Of a stretch of DNA of 7,291 bases, positions 1-5,725 are shown piece after piece. The translations under genes were made by a program, and so were the position numbers. Source of the stretch: Chitinophagia bacterium (GTDB taxonomy: Bacteria; Bacteroidota; Bacteroidia; Chitinophagales; Chitinophagaceae); contig RGMU01000076.1 in assembly GCA_010021705.1 (NCBI GenBank), forward strand, positions 1 through 7,291, given 5' to 3'. The notes beneath the pieces are model-generated. The model was not told the DNA's origin and ran no database searches. It saw nothing but the letters and a program-made list of their open reading frames with translations. How positions within the stretch are numbered: position 1 is the first letter of the stretch; each line of letters opens with the position of its first letter.

Positions 1-372
1 GGTGGCACCGCTCATGGCTTGTTCTTTTAGGGCTTCGGTGGTGGTTACGCGGGTTACCATTGCAATGTCTGCTATCTGATTGCAAAAGTCAATAAACTCT
101 TGGTTTTTGGCAACGAAGTCGGTTTCTGAGCTAAGGTTTACAATAATGCCATAGCTGTTGTCGTCTGATGCTTTCGCTATCACAACGCCTTCTTTGGCTT
201 CTCTGTCGCTTCTGTTGGCGGCTACTTTCTGACCTTTTTTGCGCAAATAGTCTATTGCGGCTTCAAAATCGCCATTACTTTCTGTTAATGCTTTGCGGCA
301 ATCCATCATGCCGGCTCCCGTTTGCTGACGCAGCTTGTTTACTTCTGCTGCTGAAATAGCTACTGAACTCAT
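1..372 (-). CDS. tsf: Elongation factor Ts, N-terminal part (runs off the left edge)
   Basis: EF-Ts is the cytoplasmic guanine-nucleotide exchange factor that regenerates EF-Tu-GTP from EF-Tu-GDP during translation. Translating from the ATG at 372-370 gives 124 codons up to the window edge with no stop, a bit under half of a usual EF-Ts. The N-terminal UBA-like domain (about residues 5-50) carries the family pattern LRQQTGAGMMDCRKAL at 14-29. The next signature, TDFVAKN at residues 84-90, is the conserved EF-Tu-contacting motif. It follows rpsB in the same direction after a 132-base gap, the common bacterial rpsB-tsf arrangement. The gap holds a hairpin and a possible weak promoter of its own. 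No oddity is visible in the part present; the C-terminal dimerisation and core regions lie outside the window. Confidence 0.97.
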   Translation of the reverse strand, partial: MSSVAISAAEVNKLRQQTGAGMMDCRKALTESNGDFEAAIDYLRKKGQKVAANRSDREAKEGVVIAKASDDNSYGIIVNLSSETDFVAKNQEFIDFCNQIADIAMVTRVTTTEALKEQAMSGAT

Positions 373-414
373 AGATATTGTAAATTAAAAATATACCTGC
401 TTAAAAATTTTGAG

Positions 415-422
415 CGAAGGTA
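415..422 (-). promoter_or_regulatory. Possible tsf promoter, -7 element (weak)
   Basis: On the minus strand this reads TACCTTCG, one base away from the Bacteroidota -7 consensus TAnnTTTG, and it lies 42 bases upstream of the tsf start codon. No TTG is present about 20 bases further upstream, so the -33 element is missing. It could give tsf some transcription independent of rpsB, but chance occurrence in AT-rich spacer is quite possible. Confidence 0.25.
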
Positions 423-436
423 CACAATATTATCAT

Positions 437-459
437 AATAGCCTCATAAAGAGGCTACT
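437..459 (-). other. Hairpin in the rpsB-tsf spacer
   Basis: In the minus-strand transcript, UAGCCUC and GAGGCUA form a perfect 7-bp stem around a UUUAU loop. It extends outward by a G-U and an A-U pair to about 9 bp. The sequence 3' of the stem (AUGAUAAUAUUG) is AU-rich but has no run of U, so it is not a classical intrinsic terminator. It may be a weak attenuator, an RNA-processing site, or a 3'-end stabiliser for the rpsB part of the message, setting different levels of S2 and EF-Ts. The structure is directly visible; its role is inferred. Confidence 0.5.
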
Positions 460-504
460 ATGTGGAAAAGATTATTTTGTGTAATTGTAGGGTTGGGGGA
501 GGGC

Positions 505-1572
505 TTATCTACCCGGGGGTCTGCTTCCGCCACTACCACCCGGTCTGCTTCCACCGCCACCGCCTGGTCTGCTTCCAGCGCCGCCGCCTGGTCTGTTACC
601 ACCGCCGCCTGGTCTGTTTCCGCCACCGCCTGGTCTGTTTCCGCCGCCACCGCCCGGTCCGCGATTTCCGCCGCTACCACCCGGTCCGCGATTTCCGCCA
701 CTGCCGCCTGGTCCGCGACCTCCGCCACCGCGTTGGTTGCCGGCAGAGTCTGCACCTACAGATACTGCGCCGCGGCTTCTGCCTTTACGTCCTTCATCAC
801 TGTCTTCATCATTCATGTCTATGTTTGAAGATGATTCGTGCATATCTTCACCGCTTTCTTCTTCATTGTCTTTGGCTATTGACTTTTCGCTCAAGCCTTC
901 TTTGATAGCAGCGGTAATGTAGTTGGTAATTATGGCTATAGATTTTGTAGCGTCGTCATTGGCAGGAATGGCAAAGTCCACTTTGGTAGGGTCGCTGTTG
1001 GTATCTACCATTGCAAAAGTGGTGATGCCTAACCGCTTAGCTTCTGCAAGGGCAATGTGTTCATGGCTGATGTCCACTATAAACAATGCTGCGGGAACGC
1101 GTGCCATTTGTGAAATACCGCCAAGCACTTTTTCCATTTTGTCTTTGCTGCGGGTAAGTGTTAGGCGTTCTTTTTTGGTTACGCTGTCTAATGTACCGTC
1201 TTCCAACATCTTTTGAATGCTAAGCATTTTTTTAACGCTCTTTCTGATAGTTTGAAAGTTGGTTAACATACCACCTAACCAGCGCTCTGTAACAAAAGGC
1301 ATGTTAACGCTGGCTGCTGCTTCCGCTACTATTTCTTTTGACTGCTTTTTGGTGGCAACAAACATAATTTTCTTACCACTTTTGGCAATCATTTTTAGTG
1401 CTGTTGCTGCCTCATCTAAGCCGGTAATGGTTTTGTTAAGGTCTATAATGTGAATGCCGTTTTTCTCGGCAAATATGTATGGGAGCATTTTTGGGTTCCA
1501 CTTTTTCTTTAAGTGTCCAAAGTGTACGCCGGCTTCTAACAGTTGTTGTTGTAATGATTTATTTTCTTCCAT
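505..1572 (-). CDS. rpsB: 30S ribosomal protein S2 with a long Gly/Arg-rich C-terminal tail
   Basis: S2 is a small-subunit protein located between the head and body of the 30S, near the mRNA exit side and the S1 site. Residues 1-232 form a complete S2 core. It opens with LLEAGVHFGH (11-20) and KWNPKM (24-29), contains RWLGGMLTNF (97-106), the conserved VDTNSDP (189-195) and IPANDDA (202-208), and ends with the helix SIAIITNYITAAIKEG (211-226). Usual bacterial S2 is about 230-270 residues, but this one has 355. The surplus is an acidic Ser/Glu/Asp linker (about 235-261), a short basic stretch RKGRSRG (262-268), then Gly-Arg-Pro-Asn/Ser repeats from 281 to 355. The tail is in frame with the core. 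All frames are open through the repeats, so a sequencing indel near 735-780 would alter the tail without creating an early stop. Gap to rpsI is 60 bases, probably one transcript. Confidence 0.95.
   Translation of the reverse strand: MEENKSLQQQLLEAGVHFGHLKKKWNPKMLPYIFAEKNGIHIIDLNKTITGLDEAATALKMIAKSGKKIMFVATKKQSKEIVAEAAASVNMPFVTERWLGGMLTNFQTIRKSVKKMLSIQKMLEDGTLDSVTKKERLTLTRSKDKMEKVLGGISQMARVPAALFIVDISHEHIALAEAKRLGITTFAMVDTNSDPTKVDFAIPANDDATKSIAIITNYITAAIKEGLSEKSIAKDNEEESGEDMHESSSNIDMNDEDSDEGRKGRSRGAVSVGADSAGNQRGGGGRGPGGSGGNRGPGGSGGNRGPGGGGGNRPGGGGNRPGGGGNRPGGGAGSRPGGGGGSRPGGSGGSRPPGR
508..732 (-). repeat. Tandem repeats encoding the Gly/Arg/Pro tail of S2
   Basis: The array encodes residues 281-355 of S2. 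In protein order the units are two copies of RGPGGSGGN, one RGPGGGGGN, two RPGGGGN, then RPGGGAGS, RPGGGGGS, RPGGSGGS and a closing RPPGR. At DNA level the plus-strand string CGCCTGGTCTG recurs at 561, 585, 606 and 627 (steps of 24, 21 and 21 bases). A longer string beginning CCCGGTCCGCGATTTCCGCC recurs at 653 and 680 (step 27). All steps are multiples of three, so unit gain or loss keeps the frame. Near-identity of neighbouring units points to fairly recent slippage or unequal recombination. The minus (coding) strand is G-rich. Confidence 0.92.
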
Positions 1573-1632
1573 ATAGTTATGGTGTGTATATATTGTTGGA
1601 TGAAATAATAAAGAATATAATAGTAATAAAGA

Positions 1633-2022
1633 TTAACGTTTAGAGAACTGGAAGCTACGGCGGGCTTTACGCTTACCAAATTTCTTACGTTCAACAGAGC
1701 GGCTGTCGCGGGTCATTAACCCTTGTTTTTTCAATAGCGGGCGATATTCGGGGTTAATTTCGCACAATGCGCGAGCAATGCCCATTTTAATGGCTTCTGC
1801 TTGTCCTTTCTGACCGCCGCCTTTTACGTTCACTACTAAGTCAAAAGAAGTAAGGCTTTCTATTGTTTTTAATGGAAGCTCTACTTGGTTTTGAAGATAC
1901 ATAATAGGGAAATATTGCTTATATTCCTTATTGTTTACTACTATATTGCCGGTGCCTTTGCTAACATATACTCTTGCTACGGCTTCTTTACGGCGACCTA
2001 CGGCATTGGTTTGTTTTTCCAT
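1633..2022 (-). CDS. rpsI: 30S ribosomal protein S9
   Basis: S9 is a 30S head protein whose C-terminal tail reaches the P-site tRNA. The 129 residues match the family length. The N-terminal part reads NAVGRRKEAVARVYV (6-20), the conserved middle is VNVKGGGQKGQAEAIKMGIARAL (64-86), and the strongly basic end KKFGKRKARRSFQFSKR (113-129) closes with the typical SKR that contacts tRNA. The ATG at 2022-2020 is the natural start, since the protein begins at the usual place for S9. It lies 38 bases after rplM and 60 bases before rpsB, so the three genes are probably co-transcribed. The pair rplM-rpsI is conserved across bacteria; rpsB following directly is common in Bacteroidota. Confidence 0.98.
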   Translation of the reverse strand: MEKQTNAVGRRKEAVARVYVSKGTGNIVVNNKEYKQYFPIMYLQNQVELPLKTIESLTSFDLVVNVKGGGQKGQAEAIKMGIARALCEINPEYRPLLKKQGLMTRDSRSVERKKFGKRKARRSFQFSKR

Positions 2023-2060
2023 TTGCTAATAAAATGTATAATTTGATTTATGGCTGGTTT

Positions 2061-2510
2061 TTAACGGGAAATAGGAAGTTCTTTGGGCATTTGAGCTTGG
2101 TGGGGGTGTGTGGCTTCTTCATACACAAACAGCTTTTTTGCCATAGCCCTGCCTAATCTGTTTTTCGGTAGCATACCTTTAACGGCACGCTCTATCATTA
2201 CATTAGGGCGGCGTTGGCGCAAGGCACGTGCCATTTCCACTTTTCTACCTCCGGGATATAAAGAATAGGTTTGGTATTCTTTGTCTTCGTTTTTGTTGCC
2301 GGTAAGTATAGATTTGCCGGAATTAATAACAATCACATAGTCTCCACAGTCAAAGTGGGGAGTGTAGTATGGCTTATGTTTGCCTCTTAGCGTAAAGGCT
2401 ATGTTGCTGCACAATCTGCCTAATGTTTGGTTGGTGGCATCTACCACATACCAGTCGCGCTTCACTATCTTTTCATTGGCAGACTGGGTTCTAAAACTTA
2501 AATGTCTCAT
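2061..2510 (-). CDS. rplM: 50S ribosomal protein L13
   Basis: L13 is an early-assembling 50S protein that binds 23S rRNA. The 149 residues match the family (about 142-150). Recognisable elements are WYVVDATNQTLGRLCSNIA (20-38), LRGKHKPYYTPHFDCGDYV (41-59), the glycine turn YPGGRK (85-90) and the L13 signature VKGMLPKNRLGR (110-121). The ATG at 2510-2508 gives the normal L13 start. It is the first gene of the minus-strand translation cluster and is preceded by a leader of about 115 bases and a good Bacteroidota promoter. In E. coli, L13 represses its own operon by binding its leader mRNA. The foldable leader here makes similar control thinkable, but no homology to that site is claimed. Confidence 0.98.
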   Translation of the reverse strand: MRHLSFRTQSANEKIVKRDWYVVDATNQTLGRLCSNIAFTLRGKHKPYYTPHFDCGDYVIVINSGKSILTGNKNEDKEYQTYSLYPGGRKVEMARALRQRRPNVMIERAVKGMLPKNRLGRAMAKKLFVYEEATHPHQAQMPKELPISR

Positions 2511-2565
2511 TTTGTTATTTATTCTGTATAATTAAATTATAATAACCGTGTTGCTTTATGGAATG

Positions 2566-2612
2566 GGTATGTGAGCTACAATCCGCAGGTTGTTGACGCT
2601 ATAATACACACC
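2566..2612 (-). promoter_or_regulatory. Foldable part of the rplM leader RNA
   Basis: In the minus-strand transcript, GGUGUGU (2612-2606) can pair with ACAUACC (2572-2566), seven pairs including one G-U. Inside this outer helix, ACAACC (2593-2588 with its neighbours) pairs with GG-A-UUGU (2584-2578) as a 6-bp stem with one bulged A and a UGC loop. The rest of the leader down to the rplM ATG is A/U-rich and probably unstructured, as is usual for translation initiation in Bacteroidota. The location suits autoregulation by L13 or S9, but this is inference from one sequence; pairings of this size can occur by chance. Confidence 0.35.
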
Positions 2613-2629
2613 TCCAATAATTTGGGCTG

Positions 2630-2660
2630 CAAAGGTATACCAACAAATTATTTCCACCAA
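2630..2660 (-). promoter_or_regulatory. Promoter of the rplM-rpsI-rpsB cluster (Bacteroidota type)
   Basis: On the minus strand, TTG (2660-2658) is followed by a 20-base spacer and TACCTTTG (2637-2630). This is an exact match to the Bacteroidota sigma-A pattern TTG-N(19-21)-TAnnTTTG. Transcription would begin near 2624, leaving a leader of about 115 bases before the rplM start. It is the best promoter in the window, as expected for ribosomal protein genes. Confidence 0.75.
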
Positions 2661-2699
2661 ATATTTTTCGCACTTTTTTTGAAAATGTACGTTTTATAC

Positions 2700-2712
2700 C
2701 CTGATAATCAGG
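2700..2712. repeat. 13-base palindrome CCTGATAATCAGG
   Basis: CCTGAT and ATCAGG are perfect inverted half-sites around a central A, midway between the rplM and hmgA promoters. Symmetry and place suggest a dimeric regulator site. It is followed on the plus strand by GTGTTTTTT, so it also resembles a very short terminator stem, but no plus-strand gene precedes it. Only one copy was noticed. Confidence 0.35.
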
Positions 2713-2873
2713 TGTTTTTTCGCCTAATTTTTATTATCACTTAAAAATATTTCTTCTGATTACATCTTTACCGGCATTTTATTGTAAATATTGGTAACTA
2801 CTATTTTAGGGGAGGGGGCACTACACAAAATGAGAATTAACCCATACAATTAAAAAGATTGGTTTATAAGTAG

Positions 2874-2881
2874 TACTTTTG
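2874..2881 (+). promoter_or_regulatory. Probable hmgA promoter, -7 element
   Basis: TACTTTTG matches the Bacteroidota -7 pattern TAnnTTTG exactly and lies 18 bases before the chosen hmgA ATG. That would give a very short leader. The only nearby TTG upstream (2859-2861) is just 12 bases away, too close for a standard -33 element, so this promoter may be weak or need an activator, which would fit an inducible catabolic gene. Confidence 0.45.
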
Positions 2882-2899
2882 TGGGAAATACAGATTGAT

Positions 2900-4057
2900 A
2901 TGCCGCACTATTACGCATTAGGTAATATTCCCGCCAAACGTCATACCCAATTTTTGAAGCCTGACGGTGGTTTATATGCCGAACAGCTGTTTAGCACAGA
3001 GGGCTTTTCTTCTAATTATTCGCTGTTGTATCACTGCCATGAACCCACTTTAATTATTCGTACCGAAGAGCCAATCGACATATCGCCCAAGCCTGCCAAC
3101 GATAATATATTAAAGCATCGTTGCTTTAGAGGCTTTAATATAGCCCCGCAGGCAGAATACTTGCAAAGCCGCAAAGTGGTGTTGTATAACAATGATGTGC
3201 ACATTACTTTGGCTGGCCCGCAAGGTGGATTAGGGCAAGATGTGTTTTTTAAGAACGCAGATGCCGATGAGGTTATTTTTGTGCATGAGGGCACGGGCAC
3301 GCTTAAAACACAATATGGACAACTGCCTTTTAGCTATGGCGACTATATAGTGGTGCCACGCGGTACAATTTATCAAATAGAATTTAACACTATCAACAAT
3401 CGTTTGCTCATTACGGAATCCTTTAGTCCGATAACTTTTCCTAAGCGGTATTTGAGCAAATATGGTCAGCTATTAGAGCACAGCCCTTTTTGTGAAAGGG
3501 ACATTAGAAAGCCGCAAGATTTACAAACCATAGACCAACAAGGCGAGTATAAAATTATTACAAAAAAGAAGGGTAAGTTATACCCAATATGGTATGGCTA
3601 TCATCCGTTTGACGTTATAGGCTGGGACGGTTGCGAATATCCTTATATATTCAGCATCCACAACTTTGAACCTATAACGGGTAGGGTGCACCAACCGCCT
3701 CCGGTTCACCAAACGTTTGATGCTCACAACTTTGTGATTTGCTCTTTTGTGCCGCGTCTGTATGACTATCACCCGCAAGCCATACCTGCACCCTACAACC
3801 ACAGCAACATAGACAGCGATGAGGTGTTATATTATGTGGACGGCGACTTTATGAGCCGTAAACACGTGGAGCGAGGCATGATAACGCTACACCCCTCCGG
3901 CATTCCGCATGGACCTCACCCCGGCACCGTGCTAAAAAGCATTGGAGCTAAAGAAACCCGCGAATTAGCAGTAATGATAGATACTTTTCATCCTTTAATT
4001 ATGAGTACCGAAGCTGTTATGTTAGAAGATGAAAGCTACATTAACAGCTGGCTATAG
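2900..4057 (+). CDS. hmgA: Homogentisate 1,2-dioxygenase
   Basis: This Fe(II) cupin enzyme cleaves the ring of homogentisate with O2 to give 4-maleylacetoacetate in tyrosine and phenylalanine breakdown. The protein has 385 residues, shorter than the roughly 430-445 of human and proteobacterial enzymes but usual for the Bacteroidota/Bacillus-like branch. The start MPHYYALGNIPAKRHTQF (1-18) is typical. PPPVHQTFDAHNFVICSF (267-284) and GIPHGPHPG (334-342) are strong family signatures. Probable iron ligands are H301 and E308 in PYNHSNIDSDE, and H337 in PHGPHPG, matching His335/Glu341/His371 of the human enzyme by position, with one residue more between the first two. The reading frame could open at a TTG at 2879, but that overlaps the -7 promoter element, so the ATG at 2900 is chosen. 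hppD, which makes its substrate, follows after 35 bases. Confidence 0.93.
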   Translation: MPHYYALGNIPAKRHTQFLKPDGGLYAEQLFSTEGFSSNYSLLYHCHEPTLIIRTEEPIDISPKPANDNILKHRCFRGFNIAPQAEYLQSRKVVLYNNDVHITLAGPQGGLGQDVFFKNADADEVIFVHEGTGTLKTQYGQLPFSYGDYIVVPRGTIYQIEFNTINNRLLITESFSPITFPKRYLSKYGQLLEHSPFCERDIRKPQDLQTIDQQGEYKIITKKKGKLYPIWYGYHPFDVIGWDGCEYPYIFSIHNFEPITGRVHQPPPVHQTFDAHNFVICSFVPRLYDYHPQAIPAPYNHSNIDSDEVLYYVDGDFMSRKHVERGMITLHPSGIPHGPHPGTVLKSIGAKETRELAVMIDTFHPLIMSTEAVMLEDESYINSWL

Positions 4058-4092
4058 AAGCAAAAATTGTTAGTTCATAAATATTTTTTTGT

Positions 4093-5226
4093 ATGTTAGA
4101 AACAATGACTACAAGCCAAAAAATGACTTTGGCAAAAGACTTTTTACCTATCAACGGTACCGACCACATAGAGTTATATGTGGGTAATGCCAAGCAGGCA
4201 GCGCATTTTTATAAAACAGCCTTTGGCTTTCAATCATGCGCGTATAGCGGTCCGGAAACTGGAGTAAAAGACCGTGCCTCTTATGTGTTGCAGCAGGGCA
4301 AAATAAGACTTGTGCTTACTACGCCGCTAAAATCAGAACACCCCATTACAGCGCATATAGCCAAACATGGCGATGGCGTAAAAATATTAGCCCTATGGGT
4401 GGACGATGCCTGCAAGGCTTATGAAGAAACAACAAGCCGCGGTGCCAAAAGCTACATGGAGCCTACCACCCTTACCGATGAGCACGGCGAAGTGAAAATG
4501 AGTGGTATTTACACCTACGGAGAAACAGTTCACCTATTTGTAGAAAGAAAGAACTACAACGGTGTGTTTTTGCCGGGTTATAAAGAGTGGAAAAGCAGCT
4601 ATGCACCGGAAAGCACGGGCTTGCTACACGTTGACCACTGCGTGGGTAATGTGGGCTGGAATAGAATGAACCCTACCATAAAATGGTATGAAGACGTGAT
4701 GGGGTTTGTGAACATACTTTCGTTTGACGATAAGCAAATAAATACCGAATACTCTGCCTTAATGAGCAAGGTAATGAGCAATGGTAATGGATATGTTAAA
4801 TTTCCGATTAACGAACCCGCAGAAGGCAAAAAGAAATCTCAAATTGAAGAGTACCTTGACTTTTATGAAGGTGAAGGCGTGCAGCACATTGCCGTAGCCA
4901 CTAACAACATTATAGACACCGTGAAGGCACTAAAAAGCAGGGGGGTAGAGTTTTTAGACGCACCGCCCAATGCTTATTATGAAGACTTGATAGCACGGGT
5001 AGGCAAAATAGATGAAGACATAGCAGCATTACAGGAATTGGGTATTCTGGTGGACTGCGATGAGGAAGGCTATTTGTTGCAGCTATTCACCAAGCCGGTA
5101 GAAGACCGTCCAACGCTGTTTTTTGAAATTATACAGCGCAAGGGTGCTCAAAGTTTTGGTGCCGGCAACTTTAAGGCATTGTTTGAATCCATAGAAAAAG
5201 AACAAGCCAAAAGAGGCAATTTATAA
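4093..5226 (+). CDS. hppD: 4-Hydroxyphenylpyruvate dioxygenase
   Basis: The enzyme converts 4-hydroxyphenylpyruvate and O2 to homogentisate and CO2, the step immediately before HmgA. The 377 residues fit the family. Two vicinal-oxygen-chelate domains are visible: the N-terminal one begins at NGTDHIELYVGNAKQAAHFY (21-40), and the catalytic C-terminal one begins at LLHVDHCVGNV (177-187). The Fe(II) ligands are H182 (VDHCVGN), H265 (EGVQHIAVAT) and E345 (TLFFEIIQR). The C-terminal pattern GAGNFKALFESIEKEQAKRG (357-376) is the helix that closes over the active site. The start is uncertain: ATG at 4093 is the first, but ATG at 4105 (residue 5) would also leave the whole domain intact. Spacing of 35 bases after hmgA with no clear promoter suggests co-transcription. 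Maleylacetoacetate isomerase and fumarylacetoacetase are not in this window. Confidence 0.96.
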   Translation: MLETMTTSQKMTLAKDFLPINGTDHIELYVGNAKQAAHFYKTAFGFQSCAYSGPETGVKDRASYVLQQGKIRLVLTTPLKSEHPITAHIAKHGDGVKILALWVDDACKAYEETTSRGAKSYMEPTTLTDEHGEVKMSGIYTYGETVHLFVERKNYNGVFLPGYKEWKSSYAPESTGLLHVDHCVGNVGWNRMNPTIKWYEDVMGFVNILSFDDKQINTEYSALMSKVMSNGNGYVKFPINEPAEGKKKSQIEEYLDFYEGEGVQHIAVATNNIIDTVKALKSRGVEFLDAPPNAYYEDLIARVGKIDEDIAALQELGILVDCDEEGYLLQLFTKPVEDRPTLFFEIIQRKGAQSFGAGNFKALFESIEKEQAKRGNL

Positions 5227-5251
5227 GCCATTTACCACCATATAACTCTTA

Positions 5252-5725
5252 ATGAGTACATTTTCGTTTAACTATTCTACAGTCAACAAGGCTTCTTTAA
5301 CACCGCAATATGCAACGTTGCTGTTGCGTGCCGAAGAAGCCTTGTTGCTGTCTTATTCGCCCTATTCGCGCTTTAGGGTGGGGGCAGCCTTGTTGCTGGC
5401 AAACGGGAGCTACCGTTTGGGCGCAAATCAGGAAAATGCCTCTTACCCTGCCGGTATATGTGCCGAAAGGGCAGCCATTGCGGGCATAAACCCGCTTAAT
5501 CCTGAGCATAAAATAGTGGCAATAGCCATCACCTATTCCACAGAGGGGCATTTTGACAGCCCCGTTGCACCCTGCGGAATATGCCGGCAGGTGCTGTTAG
5601 AAATTGAACACGCACAGCAATCAGCCATTGAAATTTACCTGTCTTCACCATCAGGCAGGGTGCTTAAAATAGACACCGCAGAGCACCTATTGCCCTTTCA
5701 TTTTAGCAAAGGGAATTTAGATTAA
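5252..5725 (+). CDS. cdd: Cytidine deaminase
   Basis: This zinc enzyme hydrolyses cytidine and deoxycytidine to uridine and deoxyuridine plus ammonia in pyrimidine salvage; the short form acts as a homotetramer in the cytoplasm. The 157 residues are slightly longer than the usual 130-150 because of an N-terminal stretch of about 20 residues. Substrate-binding YSPYSRFRVGAAL lies at 35-47. The zinc and proton-shuttle motif is GICAERAAI with C70 and E72, and the other zinc ligands are C108 and C111 in PCGICRQ. No catalytic residue is missing. It starts 25 bases after hppD with no obvious promoter in between, so it may be read through from the tyrosine genes, though there is no metabolic link. 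Its stop codon interlocks with that of the convergent acyltransferase gene. Confidence 0.95.
   Translation: MSTFSFNYSTVNKASLTPQYATLLLRAEEALLLSYSPYSRFRVGAALLLANGSYRLGANQENASYPAGICAERAAIAGINPLNPEHKIVAIAITYSTEGHFDSPVAPCGICRQVLLEIEHAQQSAIEIYLSSPSGRVLKIDTAEHLLPFHFSKGNLD

Larger units (their letters stand above)
2511..2899. other. Divergent intergenic region between rplM and hmgA
   Basis: About 390 bases without a credible gene. The part next to rplM (2511-2660) holds its leader and promoter. The centre (about 2661-2860) is strongly AT-rich, with T runs at 2673-2680 and 2715-2720, the palindrome at 2700-2712, and a G run at 2810-2818. The right end carries a -7 element for hmgA. No tRNA, ncRNA family or small ORF with supporting features was recognised here. 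Confidence 0.8.

Noticed and set aside
168..359. Plus-strand open frame of 63 codons at the left edge
   Set aside because: It is antisense to tsf, which has clear EF-Ts motifs; the Leu/Cys-rich translation is a by-product of the opposite strand.
508..732. Tandem repeat considered as a CRISPR array or non-coding satellite
   Set aside because: Units are 21-27 bases with no unique spacers, all multiples of three, and they continue the S2 reading frame to a stop.
444..755. Minus-strand open frame of 103 codons with Ala/Val/Asp-rich repeats
   Set aside because: It is a shifted frame through the same rpsB repeat array and starts inside rpsB. It only matters as the sequence that a frameshift would expose.
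460..905. Two overlapping plus-strand open frames (460-828 and 462-905) rich in Ser/Ala/Thr or Arg/His/Cys
   Set aside because: They are antisense to the rpsB tail and exist because the repeat lacks stop codons in every frame. They have no recognisable domain, while the minus-strand frame continues a genuine S2 protein.
2700..2720. Palindrome followed by T6 considered as an intrinsic terminator on the plus strand
   Set aside because: The usable stem is only about 5 bp with a tiny loop, and no plus-strand gene lies upstream that would need terminating.
3031..3802. Minus-strand open frames inside hmgA (3031-3300 and 3578-3802)
   Set aside because: They are antisense to a well-recognised enzyme gene, with no family pattern and no promoter.
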